A stretch of 64,000 bases of DNA from positions 1,488,001-1,552,000 of the forward strand of contig JACGZH010000005.1 of the NCBI GenBank assembly GCA_014706385.1, read 5' to 3'. Source of the stretch: Phaffia rhodozyma. Its lineage: Eukaryota > Basidiomycota > Tremellomycetes > Cystofilobasidiales > Mrakiaceae. The notes below the pieces were generated by a model that saw nothing but the letters and a program-made list of their open reading frames with translations, was not told the DNA's origin and did no database searches. Of the stretch, positions 37,889 to 49,600 are shown one piece after another. The position numbers were made by a program, and so were the translations under genes. How positions within the stretch are numbered: position 1 is the first letter of the stretch; the number at the start of each line of letters is the position of its first letter.

Positions 37889-40152
37889 CTACCAATTCCA
37901 ATCCCCCTCACTCTCCATCAGAGGGTTCTCTGTCCGGGTCTCTCCCTCTGCTGATCGGTTCTCGTCTCCACGACTGACGACCCTTCCTACAGGCTCCAAC
38001 GGGGTCTGCAACGAGTTTGACTCTACCGACGCATCCGGTCCGAAAAAGTCGGCGCCATCTATCGAGTCGGACGAATCCCTGGGCACGCCCGTCGGAGACG
38101 TCAAGGCCCTACCAAACCCTGGAGATTGAGCCAATCCGTTCGATCTTGAGAGTGGTCGCATCTTGGTCGCCTTGAGCTTTGACGAAGGACTGGACGAGAA
38201 GGTTGAACGAGAAAGCGTCAACGGGCTCGGTTTCGAAAGCGAAGAGACCGGCGTCGGGGACGTCGACAGATCCGGATCAGACGACTGTGACGAGGGGTTC
38301 GGGCCGCTCGGCCCTCCACCGAGCGGGCTGAAGGAAAACGCGGAGGAAAGACTAGAGGTGAAGCTCAAGGTGGCTCGTTTCGATTGTAAAAAGTGCTCGT
38401 TCCCGCTGAGACCCTGGGCGAGCTCTCCGAATTTTTTGCCCCACCCACTGGTGGACACTCCGGACGAAGCTGCCAATCCTTCCATGAGACCTCTCGCGCT
38501 ACCCCGTTCTCTCCGACCGGCTTCTTCCTCTCCTTCCTCACTCAAGACTAAGTCTGGGTCCCAGCTGTTGCCCATCATGAGATCAACAGAGCTCTGGGAA
38601 AAGGTCTGAACGGTTGAGTCAATTGAGGAACCAGATGATTGAGACAATAGAGACAGCCGGCGAGTCGAATGGGAGGCTGGCCTGGACGGAGGGACAGGTC
38701 GAGGGTTGGACATAGGAGACCCGTTGGACTCGGGTTTGGTGAGGAGAGAAGCTGAGAGTGGATCTTCTGGTGCCTCCGAGACTTTTTCTAGGCTCGAAGA
38801 AGATAGGGACGAGCTAGTGTACTTGTGTCGAACGGGCGCCGAGTTGGAAGTAGACGAAGAAGAAGAAGAAGAAGTAAGAGAAGAGAAGGGAGAGGGAGAG
38901 GATGAGGAGGAAGATGATGATGTCGATGAAGAGTTCGGCACTGAAGCAAGGGAAGCAGAAGGCGGGGGCGTCGGCAAAGGCGTCGATTCCGAAGAAGGTG
39001 ACACCGAAGACGGCTCGTCCAGGTCGACGCCTAGAACGAGGTTCAAAAGTCTCTTGCCACTCTGGATCGTTTCCGAGCTGAGCAATCCCTCCGGATGAGC
39101 GCCTAGGCTTGCGACGGAAGACAAGTTGCCACCAGAGCCTTGGCCGTTGCCGGCATTGTTTGTCCTGTTCTGATTGGCAGAGAACGGAGGATTTAATTCG
39201 TTGGCCGAACGAGCTGACGCTCGAGATACCACGGTCGTCCATTTTTTCTTGAGGTTCGCCAACTCGGCTTCGTTCTGAGCGAGTTGCTCTCTAAGCTCTA
39301 GACATCTTGATTCTTTTTGGGCGATAAAGGAGAGAAGGTCGGCATGTCTTTTTGGGGAGCATATGGTGAAATTTTTCAGCCTAACTCGATTCAGAAAAGA
39401 TCACAACAGAGCAAACTAGAACGAAACAAGACAAGACAAAGAGAAAAGAGAAACAAAAGCGGTAAAAGAAAGAGAGGTAAGAAGAAAAAAAAGAAAAAAG
39501 AAGAAAGAGGATCTTACTTTTCAGCAAGTGTCATCGCTTGAGCAGCCGGTGCTGGACTGGTCGCAGGAGCGGTCATGTCTTCCATCGAACGTCTCGTCCT
39601 CCGAGGAGACCTTCCGATACTTATCGACCGAACGCCCTCGGTCAACCCGACCTGCTCACCAGACTGAGCAGCCCCATCCAAGGGTTCTTCCTCACTGATC
39701 CCCAAGCCAAACATGGAGGTGCTTCTAGGGGTACCTAGCATGGGCGACGCTCTTCCCTTGGGCACGGCACCTTCAAGAGAATCTGTCGAGAGGTTCTCTC
39801 GAAAGCTAGGTGAGTAGCTGATCGACGGCTTCCTCCTCATCGGATTTCGTCCTACCGAGCCTGCCCGGGAGAGCGAACTGGCGAGGACCCGACCGGAAGG
39901 CGTGCCAGGTGTGGCTGGTGTACCAGGCAAAGAGTCAGCTGAGGCGAGAGCGGTCTGTCTGGACGAAGGCGTGCCGGGTGGGTCACCGGAGAACGTCTCG
40001 GCCAGTGTTGTTTTCATGTTCGGAGGCGTACATGACGCGGACGCCGGTGGACCGGAGAACGAGCGGGCGGCAGTGTTGACCGACGGGACCTGTGCGAGCG
40101 AGAGCGTCTTGAGGTGAGTCCTCCTAGGTGTCGACGAGGGCGGGCGATCCAT
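37889..40152 (-). CDS. Ser-rich protein with short coiled coil, DUF4048-like
   Basis: I do not recognise a function. Two exons: 40152 to about 39518 ([20 protein letters not shown], rich in SP/TP and RR-x-S sites), and about 39349 to 37889. The join gives [15 protein letters not shown] followed by [20 protein letters not shown], a heptad coiled coil resembling the fungal DUF4048 domain. A long low-complexity Ser/Thr/Pro tail ends ESEGDWNW. Phosphorylation-rich and probably cytoplasmic scaffold-like, by inference only. It shares a 215-bp divergent promoter with URA5. GC-rich codon use resembles its right-hand neighbours more than the genes to its left. Confidence 0.75.
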
Positions 40153-40367
40153 ATGTGTGTGTGGGCTATATCTCGCTTGCTTCTGTTGATGGGGGAGACG
40201 ATGGTTTTTGGGTTCTCTCGGTCGGTCGAGCGATCAACAAGGAAGGAGCCCACAAGACTTTACGCTTACGTAAGCGGCCTTCTTTTTCTTGCGCTTACCC
40301 GCCAGAGAATTTCCCCCCGGGAAAAAAGCCTGGCTCACATCAACCATCAAGCATCCATACAGACAGC
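40153..40367. promoter_or_regulatory. URA5 / coiled-coil gene bidirectional promoter
   Basis: 215 bp. It contains the 14-bp perfect palindrome CGCTTACGTAAGCG (40263-40276) with a TTACGTAA bZIP-type core, and TTTCCC-CCC-GGGAAA (40310-40324), an inverted repeat. Both are within 110 bp of the URA5 ATG. Confidence 0.55.
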
Positions 40368-41358
40368 ATGGCAGACAGCAAGCAGATCTCAAAGCTCAAG
40401 AGCGACTTTATCGAGGGCTCCCTCGAGTCGAAAGCTCTCCTGTTCGGGGAGTTTACTCTTAAGAGTGGCCGGTATGGACATTGTCTTTGAAGCCTTCCAG
40501 AACATCCTGGTCTTCCGAGGTAGACTTGTTAAAAAGAAAGAAACCTTTTTTTTTTCTTCTTTTTTTTTCCTTCTCGGTCTTGCTGGGCTACCTTGCTCGC
40601 TCGCTTGCTCTCGGCCTCAAAGACAATCCCCGTACTTTTTCAACGCCGGCCTGCTATACAATGGCTCGATCCTCTCCACGACGGCACAGTCGTACGCCTC
40701 GGCCATCGTCTCATCCGCCTTCTCGACCGAGTTTGACATCCTGTTCGGCCCGGCCTACAAGGGTATTCCGCTAGCGGCGATCACCTGTATGGCTCTGGAA
40801 GAGAAGCACGGGGTCCGGAAGGAGTATTGCTACAACCGGAAGGAGAAGAAGGACCATGGAGAGGGCGGCCAGCTGGTCGGTGCGTCGATGGAAGGTAAAC
40901 GGGTGGTCATCATCGATGATGTCCTTACCAGTGGGGTGGGTTGATTTTTTGTTTCTTTTCTCTTTCTCCTTTTAAATCGTTCACATCCATGGTTGAAACA
41001 ACCAGCTTTCGTGAAGGATCCGTCAAGCAACGCTAACACTTTCTTCCTTTCTTTTCTCTCTTTCTCTCTCTCTTGCAAATCACAGAAAGCAGTCAGGGAA
41101 GCCATAGCCCTTCTCCCGTCGAGCGCAACGCTAACAGGAGTGGTCGTCCTGGTGGACCGACAGGAGGTCGGGCCTGGAGAACTCTCGTCGTCGAGCCTGT
41201 CGACCGTGCAGGAGCTCTCCAAGGAGTACAACATCCCTGTCGTCCCGATCTGCACGCTGAACGACCTGATCGATTGGGCGAGCTCGCAGCCTGGGCTCGA
41301 GACCGAGTTGGAGGGCATGAAGGCTTACAGAGAACAGTGGGGAGCCAAGCAGGTCTAA
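40368..41358 (+). CDS. URA5: orotate phosphoribosyltransferase
   Basis: Pyrimidine biosynthesis, orotate + PRPP to OMP. Three exons: 40368-40471, 40623-40935, 41086-41358. It starts [20 protein letters not shown], then [46 protein letters not shown] (flexible loop), and the PRPP motif [17 protein letters not shown]. The usual Thr after the Gly of this motif is Lys here. It ends [12 protein letters not shown] and is full length (about 229 aa). Confidence 0.93.
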
Positions 41359-42110
41359 ACCCAAGCGGCCGGGTCGTCCTTTGTTCAAATTTTTCTTTTT
41401 TTTGATGTCAAACAAACACACACACACACACACACACACACTCTCTCTCTCTCTCTCTCTCTCGCTATCCCTCTTGAATCATTTTTTCTCTCTCCTCCCC
41501 CCCACCGGGACGCTCTTCTAGATGGATGATTGATTGTGCCTTTCTGGTTCGTTCGGCTCTCCGCACGATTGTTGTGACAGACGAGACCAAGAACAGGAGA
41601 CACAACGAGATCCAAGCGCTGATCGAAAGGTTTACATATGATAGATTGATTTATTAGTCAAGGCTCTCTGACGGGTCCTGGTCGCCGGCAGAAAGGATAG
41701 CAAAAGGAAAGGAGAGACAGAGAGAGAAAAGAGAAAAAGAAAAAGGGCTGGCAAGGCAGACGGACGACGGGATGGGCAGACGGAAGCATGAAAAGATGAA
41801 AGCAGATCGAGACAGTATAAATATAGACAGACGAAAGGACGAAGCCGACGAAGGAGAGGAAAGGGTATTGGGTGAAGAAAGAGGCGGTTGACTAAAGATA
41901 CAACGAGGATCCAAACAAGAAGGCCTGCCTTCTCTCTGCTGCGGAAGAAGGATAACAAGAAATAGAGGAGCAAATAGGAAGAGATTGACGAGACAGAGAG
42001 AGACAGAAAAAGGGACACACGAAAGGAAGCAACACAGGGCAAAGAAAAACCGGAAGAAGAGAGAAGGAAAGACAAAAAGGAAGAGAAAAATAAAAGGAAA
42101 CTAGATCAGA
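41359..42110. other. convergent 3' flanks of URA5 and the SREBP-like gene
   Basis: 752 bp. An (AC)n(CT)n microsatellite is followed by mixed sequence, then purine-rich DNA on the + strand from about 41690 to 42110. No gene is supported. Confidence 0.5.
41416..41462 (+). repeat. compound microsatellite (AC)n(CT)n
   Basis: About 13 AC units run directly into about 10 CT units, 60-100 bp after the URA5 stop. Confidence 0.9.
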
Positions 42111-44930
42111 TCAGCGTTTTGATGGGCCTGATTCTAAAGGCCGAACCAACAGGCGACGCTCCTCATGACCCGGTATAAGCCCGGTTATCGCAACCGAGGT
42201 CAGGGATGAGAACGGTCGATCCAAAGGCGAGGTAGGTGTGGACGATATCCGAGGGTCGGGCAATGGCATCGGCAAGGGTCTAGCCGGGTAGAGTTGATTG
42301 ATATTTGGGTGGGTAAGGGCATGAGGTTGCGTCGGGACATGTTTTGAAGTGTGACAATGTACTCGGGCGGATGAGATGATGGGTTTCGGCTGCACAGAGA
42401 AAGAGACATTGACAAGGGCGAAGAGAAGAAAAAGGAAGAAAAAAACAAGAACAAAAACCAAGGCAAGTCTCATCAATCACCGTCAAGGCAAGAAAGAAAG
42501 ATATGCACCAAGAAAACACAAGAAAAAGATTAATAAAAAACAAACGAAACACGAACAAAGATGAGCTCCCGATCTCCACAGCTGATCCATTCGTGATTTT
42601 CTCTCTCGCCCGCTTTCCAACCCCAACCAACCCAGCCACTGACTTGGCCACCTTCGAGTTCGACCCAACCGACCGGGAGTCGATCTTGTTTGCCCTCAGA
42701 CTCTTCGTCTTCACCCGGGAAGCCGGACCCAGACCCACGGACGACAAGCTTAGTCCACCTGGAGACGCCTCGTTGGAACCTCCGTCTGGCCGAGCGGGAG
42801 ACCGCGAGGAGCATAAGCGACAGGACGACAATCGAGATGCACAAACAGGTCGGAGCGGCGAAACTCAAGGGCGGGGGGGTAGCGTGTAGGGAGGATGAGG
42901 GAGTGGCCTGTGTGCCGAGAATGACTTTTCCTTTGACGACCGCTGCGCCCGGGTTCTTGTCAACAGAGTACAACGGATCGAACGGGTTGAACAGGCCGAC
43001 GCCCAGTCCGAGGACGAGCATGACGGTTCCTCCACCGACGGCACCGGCCGTAGCCGCGGTGGCAGCGGTAGTGGTGGTGACGGTGGCCGTCACTCGGGCC
43101 TTCTTCCGAGGGGGTGGTGGCGGTGGAGGGGGCAAGGATCGAGTGAGGGCCGAAGAAGAAATCGGTTGGGACCGAACCGACGGAGCTGCCGATGGGCGGG
43201 TGGGCGTAGTGATCGATTGAAGATAAGGATCAAGGATCGCGTGGGAGTCGGCGGCGAGAAAGTCCTGAGGGAGGGGGAGGGAAGAAAGAGGAAACGGAGA
43301 GGGTTTGAGCATGATGTCAGTTCAAAGAACTATAAATGGATGTAAAGATAAGAAAAAGGATGAAACCAAGAACAAACCTCCCAAGGGGACGAGCCAAGAC
43401 GTTTCTCGAGAAACTGAGAGTAGCGCTTGAGTCGGGCGCGCTCCCTTTGAAGTTCGAGGATGTACTCTCTGGCGGCGCCAAGTACGGTAGCCTTGCCCTG
43501 TTTGGTCTCGGGAGGCATTCCGTCGATCAGACCGGTCCGAATGGAGGGTGTATCGAGCGGGAGGGTGATTGGGGTGGACGTTTTACTGCGCGTGTGTGTG
43601 TGTGTGGGGGGGGGGGGGGCAAAGGAAGAAGGAGTGTGATGAAAAAACGGAATGATAGAGGACCAATGAGATTTGGTAAGTGCTTGGGCGGAGAAGTAGA
43701 GGAGAGAAGGAGGAGGTGGAAGAGAACAAGAATGCGACAGAGGAAAGAAAGAAAGAAGAGAAATGATACTAACAAGAGCGCTCGAAGAACAGGGACAGAG
43801 TCTCGGAGTCTGGTGAAACCATCGTTGATGTTGTCTCTGTACTTTCGTTCGATCGCGTTGTGGTCGGTCGGCGGTTTGGATGCTGCCAATCCATCGTTGG
43901 GCCCGTCTTGATCTGGTTGGGGTAGAGTGAGTGACGGAACTGATCTCGGAGGTGAACTCGTCGGGAGGGGAGCAGGGGCAGGAACCGAGGCAGAGACGGG
44001 ATTTTGAACGGAAGGGCTCGAGTCAGAGATAGAAGAGTGTGAGGCCGGAGGAGAGGGAGGAGCCTTGCGTTTATGAGCCGTGCCGGTCGAGTGAGAAGAA
44101 TGGTCGACGACTGGGTCGGGACGACCGAACTGGACGGGCTGTTCCTGGGGATGAGAGAGATAGGACAGAATGAACGAGGGAACTTCTTGCGGCTGAGGCA
44201 CCGGGGGTTCGAAAAACACGGACGCTGGCTGTAGCTGAGCGAGTGTCTGTGGGGATGGTGGTGGAGGAAGCGTGGTATGATCCAGCCTGGTGGTTGAGAA
44301 GATCGAGTTGAACAGTTCGCTCGTTGTCGACGACGGAGGCGTTGGCGGTGATGAGGTTGGGACAGAGGCGAAACCGAAGGCGGGGGAGGACGAGGAAGAA
44401 GAGGTGGAGGACGAAAAGGAGACAGCCTGATTGACAGACTGAGACGGCACGGAGGGTCCGAGGTCTACTCCGTTCCAGAACGAGGCTAAGGATTCTATGG
44501 GAAACGATTGAAAGACATCATCTGGGTAGAGTCCCGGTGTGAGCTCGATACCATCAGAAGGCAAGGCGGAAGGATGAGCTGTGGTGGTCGTCGTGGTCGT
44601 CGTCGTTGCGGTCATGGCTGCGGTCGTATCGAACGAGGACGAGGGGGCGGTGTGAGCACCGCACATCAATTCGAACAGCTCGTCTTCCGAGGGCAAGCCG
44701 TCGAGATCGCAGGACGTAGACTGGAAGGACAGATCTGCCTGTTGGCCTGGCGACGGCACAGAGCCGGCAGAGGAGGATCCAGAGGAGGAGAAGGAAGAGA
44801 TGTCTGAGAACGAAAAGGAGTCCTGGTCGTGGGGGTGTGGGAGAAGGTCTGGCTGAGGGCTCAGCATCGTGGTTTGCTCAGAGTAGAGATCGAACCGGAA
44901 TGGATCTTTTTCTTCGAACAGGTCTTCCAT
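42111..44930 (-). CDS. SRE1: SREBP-like bHLH transcription factor with membrane segments
   Basis: The basic region ERKYRDNINDGFTRLRDSVP has the Tyr in place of Arg that marks SREBP-class bHLH factors. Exon 1 (44930-43774) is an acidic/Ser-Pro-rich activation region ending in helix 1. Exon 2 (43585-43378) has helix 2 with KATVLGAAREYILELQRERA, leucine-zipper-like. Exon 3 begins at 43265 with EDFLAADSHAILDPYL, then two hydrophobic segments, VMLVLGLGVGLFNPFDPLY and LCISIVVLSLMLLAVS, separated by a short luminal-type loop. A last exon (42389-42111) is likely from acceptor CTGTGCAG. Known SREBPs are released from the ER by proteolysis when sterol or oxygen falls. The gene symbol is by family; orthology and the 3' end are less certain (alternative stop at 42530). 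Confidence 0.72.
43604..43619 (+). repeat. (GT)n-G16 tract inside an SREBP-like gene intron
   Basis: A GTGTGT run followed by 16 consecutive G lies just downstream of the acceptor side of the intron at 43586-43773 (antisense, it is C16 next to CA repeats, close to the 3' splice site). Confidence 0.9.
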
Positions 44931-45099
44931 TGTGTGTGTGTGTGGGTGTGGGTGTGCTTATCTATGGGTATGGATGTGTCTATGTCTATCGAAGCACCCA
45001 AGTATGAGGATGAGTGTATGGATGTGCTGGGTGAGGATGTGAATGAGGATGAATGTGCTCGGTCGATGGACGGACTGGAAGAACGAGCCAAGACGATCA

Positions 45100-45138
45100 G
45101 GGGCGGAAGGTGAACGGGGGGGGAGGGGGGGGAGGGGG
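45100..45138 (+). repeat. G-quadruplex-type G runs
   Basis: Runs of 4, 8, 8 and 5 G at 45100-45103, 45116-45123, 45125-45132 and 45134-45138, about 170-210 bp upstream of the SREBP-like ATG and on the strand opposite to its mRNA. Confidence 0.75.
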
Positions 45139-45166
45139 TTGTGCCTGAAATAAGGGAGGCAGAACG

Positions 45167-45207
45167 CACAGGGCACAGGGCACAGGACACAGGGCACAGG
45201 ACACAGG
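45167..45207 (+). repeat. 7-nt minisatellite, CACAGG(G/A)
   Basis: Six nearly perfect consecutive copies of CACAGGG/CACAGGA, trailing into degenerate copies to about 45230. Confidence 0.9.
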
Positions 45208-46641
45208 CACAAAGACAGGCACAAGGGGCGAGCTAACAGACAGAGAGTGACAGAAAGGCAAGAGAAAAAGATTGACAGGACACTCGAGCGGAACAGATAA
45301 TCAGGGCCAGGACTAGGGCGAACAGGGCAGAGAGAGTGTGGAACGGCAAGAGAGAGAGGAGCTGACAAAGAAAAGCACAACACAGCACGGCACCGCACCG
45401 CACTCAGACACGCCACAAACCCACAAGGCTAGAGAAAAAGAAAAGAAAAGAAAATAATCGTACGTTTCTTCAATCGTTCGGAAGCACAAGGGGAAAGCAA
45501 AGCAATAGAATAGACAAAAACACCGCCTCTCTATTTTATTTTTATTTTATTTTCGTTTTTATTTTCTATTTCCTCCTCTTCCTATCTTCCCGTCTTCCAC
45601 CGCCTTCCTTCAGACGCCTTTATCTCTCCACTCTTCCGCTCTCGTGCCTGTTCCGTTGGGAGTGATTGAGCTGTTTACTATCCATCCGCTGTGTAACCAT
45701 TTTGTTATTCCTTCATACCTCCTTTGTATTGCGTTTGCACGTCCTTCGTAGTTTTGTCCCTCTCTCGTCTTGGGTCTCTCGTGTAACCCCCCATGGTAAT
45801 CGCTCACTAACTCCCCTTGGAACACCCCCCTTATCTCACACTCACCCACACCCACATCGTACCATTATCGCCAACAAATCACATCGAGTAGTCACCCATT
45901 CGTGATCATGCCGAGTCTTGAGTTCTCTTCCGAGTCTTCCCCCCCGGCACTGGGCTGACAAATAGTGATTTCTTATGACCTCGACAGTGGTTACCCATCA
46001 CTCACTCTCACGATCTTACCAGCTTACCCAGCTTACCCCCTTACTCACAGCCCATTAAATCACATCGGTTAGTCACTCTCTTCCTTCCGTCCCTTCAAAC
46101 GAACGTGCCTTCTCTCCCGTGCTGCTACAAGGTTTACTCATATGGACCGTGTCATACGCAGCAACCCACAAAGTTCGCCTTGAACTCCCCCCCCCCCCTT
46201 CTCAACCTCAAGGTCCAGACTTTTGGAGATGACGTCAAGCCAGCCGGTCGATTGCTGTCGGGTCCGGCCTTGTGATCTTGCCGTCCGCCTCCAGGGCGCC
46301 TGGAGCATCGTCTAGTGTCCGTGCCCCTACGCGTGGCGCCTCGAGCCTAGCCCCGATCAAACTTGCCTCGCCCTCCCTGCCCTGGCCTGCCCTCCCACCC
46401 CCTGCCTTCCGGTGCCTTCCCGTCGTTCCAGGGCAGGCCAAGATCTGTTCTGCGTGGGGGAAGCGTTCCTGACGAGGCCTGAACGACGTCCAACCCCATC
46501 TCCGCCCTGATCCACATCTTGCTTCCTCACCACCACCACTCGTCTTTCTTTCGAACCCTCGACCCGTTCATTCGTCCACACTCACTCCCTTACTCTCACA
46601 TCAGTACTCTCACATCAGCACCCACACCCACACTCACACAC

Positions 46642-49600
46642 ATGTCTCACCAGAGCATCGAGTCTTGGCGAGCAACTCACGCCCCTCAACACCAGGTCTG
46701 TTCTTTGCCTTTCTTCCCCGCCTCGCTTTCATATTCAATCTCTCTAGGCTTCCCATCTTTGGTGTACTCTGTCTGTCGTTGGAACTTGGATGCTCACTCC
46801 CACTCCCGCTTGTTCTACCACCCGTACGCTGACGTGTCCATCAGAAAACGCTGCCAAACTTGTTGAGCAAGCTAAAGATCATCCCTAGGCCAGAATCCAA
46901 AGTGACGGACGATAGCGCGCTCGACACCTGGAGCGAGAGTTCTATCGAGGTACGTCTTCCCGTTTGTTTCGTTCGCCTTTCTTTGAGAGATTCTAGACGA
47001 CCTTCACGTTTGTTCATCCCGTTATGTCCTTTTCTTTTTTCTCTTTCATATATGCGTGTTCTCATCCTCATCATCGCATTCGCACCTGGACCTGCACCCT
47101 CACCATCACCATCACCATCACCAGGGCCTACCTCCGGCCTCTCACACCCTCCCCTCGGAACCATACCACACCCGAGAAAGGTCCCTGTCCAAATCAAACC
47201 CGATGGCACCAGGCAGGAGAGCCTCGGTCATCTCCATGTCCCCCGACCAGACAAACAGCCCGGGCGGGCTCAGCAGGCTGACCATCGTCCGAGCTCCCAG
47301 TGGCTCCAAAGAAAACAAGTCGGTGCTCATATGTTCTTGCTGCTCTTATCTGTACGAACGGATAGGCTGACATCCTTCTCATTCCCTTCATCCCCTTTGT
47401 CTATCTCCCCATTTCCTTTCAACCGGCCATCACCGGCCCATAGACGATCCGCAACGTCCTCGCCGGCAATGTCCATGCCCCACTCTCCGTTGAAATCTCT
47501 CCACCCCCCTCCCCCGTCGGTCTCCGGACCGTCGTCCCCTCGGCTATCGTTCGCATCCTCCTCGTTTGGTTCCCCAATCGGATCCCACATCGCCTCTGGC
47601 TTCCAATCCGGCTCATACATGTCTCTTCCCGACGACCCTTCCAGACCCTCACACAGTCGTCAGGGTTCCCTTGGCGGTCGGGAGAACGCGCTCGAGTTGA
47701 CCCCCCGGGAGGTCGTCGACATGGCCAGATCAACCTCGTCCGGTCATGCGAGATCCTTCAGCTCTTCCTCTGCTTCCTCCTTCGGACCATCCGGCCGAGC
47801 CCTCTCATCTTCTCGACAGTGGGACAGGCACCAAGCCGAGGAAGAAGAGTTCGAACCGGTCGAGTTTGTCCCGCTCGAAGATGAGGTCCTCCTCCCTTTC
47901 GAGACCCGGGGAGCCGAGATCAAAGATCTCATGGACGAAGGCAAAAACAAGGCGCTCTTCCACCTGCTCAAGCTCGCCTTTCCCTCCACCGAGGCAAACG
48001 TTCAGGCTTCAGAGGCAGATCCCAAGACGTGGTCGTTCCCCACGTTGGTCACCTATCTTACTCAGGTCGAGCGCCAGTCGATGCCCGACCGGATCTGGGT
48101 CAACAAGGTCCAACAGGCCGTCGAGTACAGGAGCGAGCCGTTGTGGGAAAAGCTCAAAGGACTCCTCGGTGTGGACGACGGTGATTTCGACAGCGTCTCC
48201 GCTGGAGCTCACCCGATCGACAACGGTCGTCCAGACAGAATAGAAAAGGACGTCTGGATCCAAGGGCTAGAGTACGCGGACGACTCGGATGACCAGCTCG
48301 ACTCACTTGACCGCTCGCCCCACTCCCGGTCCAGAAGGCGGAGCAGCAAGTTTGACAGCCTTGAGGATGGCATCATCGGTGGGGCTTCCTTCAGCCCGGA
48401 TAGAGACAGCATCTCCCTTCCCTCCACGGCGTCGTACGAGTCCAGCGTGTCGTCACACATCATGGAACCCATCGGTGAGGACGAAGAGGAGGGCTCGCCT
48501 CCGGTCGAGTCCCCGTCGACAACGACGCCCAAGAGCGATTCTCTGGTGGGGAAGCTTCCCGGCTCGTCACCTCTCAAGCAGTCCTCTCTAAACGTATCCG
48601 AAGGCCACAAGACTCCCATGGGAGGCACCCCGGAGAGAGCGTTCTCCCTCGACCGGTCCGATACCATCAAGCCAGACCGAAAAAACTCTGCGACCGGATC
48701 CGGTGATCAAGATGGGAATGACGGACGAGAGCCTTCGCCCACGACGGGTTCCACGCGGCCGAGAACACGGTCCTACGTCGGAGTCTCCATTGTATCCTCG
48801 CCCATTCAGACCGGACTGTCCGGTGGACCGGGCGATACCGGTGGGTGCTCCTCGTTCACCAACCCGTCCGACCTGTCCGGCGGTCCTCATCGAGGTCGGT
48901 CATCCTTCTCATCCTCTTCATTCTCGTCCTCCTCGCTTGCCAGGGACTTCGCCAGGCCGTCGGCTGGAACGTCGGCCGACGCAACGCCCGTCGGTTCTTG
49001 GAGAGGATCCCTTCCTCGAGGCATGGGCCTCGTGGAAGCTGGAAGGTTAACACAGCATGCAAACTACGAATCGGGCTTCCCTCCTACCCAATCGTCAGAA
49101 AACGAGTTCGAAGAGACCGACGAAACTTGGGACCCTCGGTCAGAACGGGGACCAGGAAACCCGTTGTTTCCTACGAGCTTTGTGAGTTCTTCCTTCCTAA
49201 GGGTTCCTTTTTTTTCTGTTCTCTGTTTCCTTCTCTTTGGCTCCCTCTTTATGATTGTTTCGTCGAGAGTGATCGAATTGCTGAAACCGGCCGACCTACC
49301 CGTTTCTGCACACGCGCACAGGCGAGTCTGAGCTTGAAGCCGTTCGAGCGATCGCCCACCGCGTCTTTTGGCAAGTCCGGTACCGGCCCCAACGCAAACT
49401 CACAGTATCCGTACACACAGGTGAACAACCCACCAAGTGGTCAGGCCGGAAATTCTGGAGGGATCATTATGAAGGATTGGGCCAGGGAGATGGTCGAGCG
49501 CAAAGAGTTCCGTCCGATGAGCGGAAGTAAGTCGGCATCCAAAGCTCTTCTTTTTTTGATTCGATCATCATGTGTTCTTTTGTTTTGTTTTGCGGATCAA

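Larger units (their letters stand above)
44931..46641. promoter_or_regulatory. long divergent region between SREBP-like and Ser-rich protein genes
   Basis: 1.7 kb without a supported gene. It holds a (GT)n tract abutting the SREBP-like ATG, G-rich and minisatellite DNA (45100-45210), a C12 tract (46187-46198) and CACTCAC-type repeats near 46620. The minus strand has overlapping open frames that could be upstream ORFs if the leader is long. Confidence 0.5.

Noticed and set aside
38163..38609. 148-residue frame antisense to the coiled-coil gene, and the acidic frame at 38706-39098
   Set aside because: Both are mirror images of Ser-rich coding sequence (TCN/NGA codons), a common artefact.
41385..41615. 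Frames over the AC/CT microsatellite
   Set aside because: Repeat-encoded (VCVCVC, REREREV-like) and downstream of URA5.
45160..45240. CRISPR-like array
   Set aside because: A 7-nt tandem minisatellite without spacers, in a eukaryotic genome.
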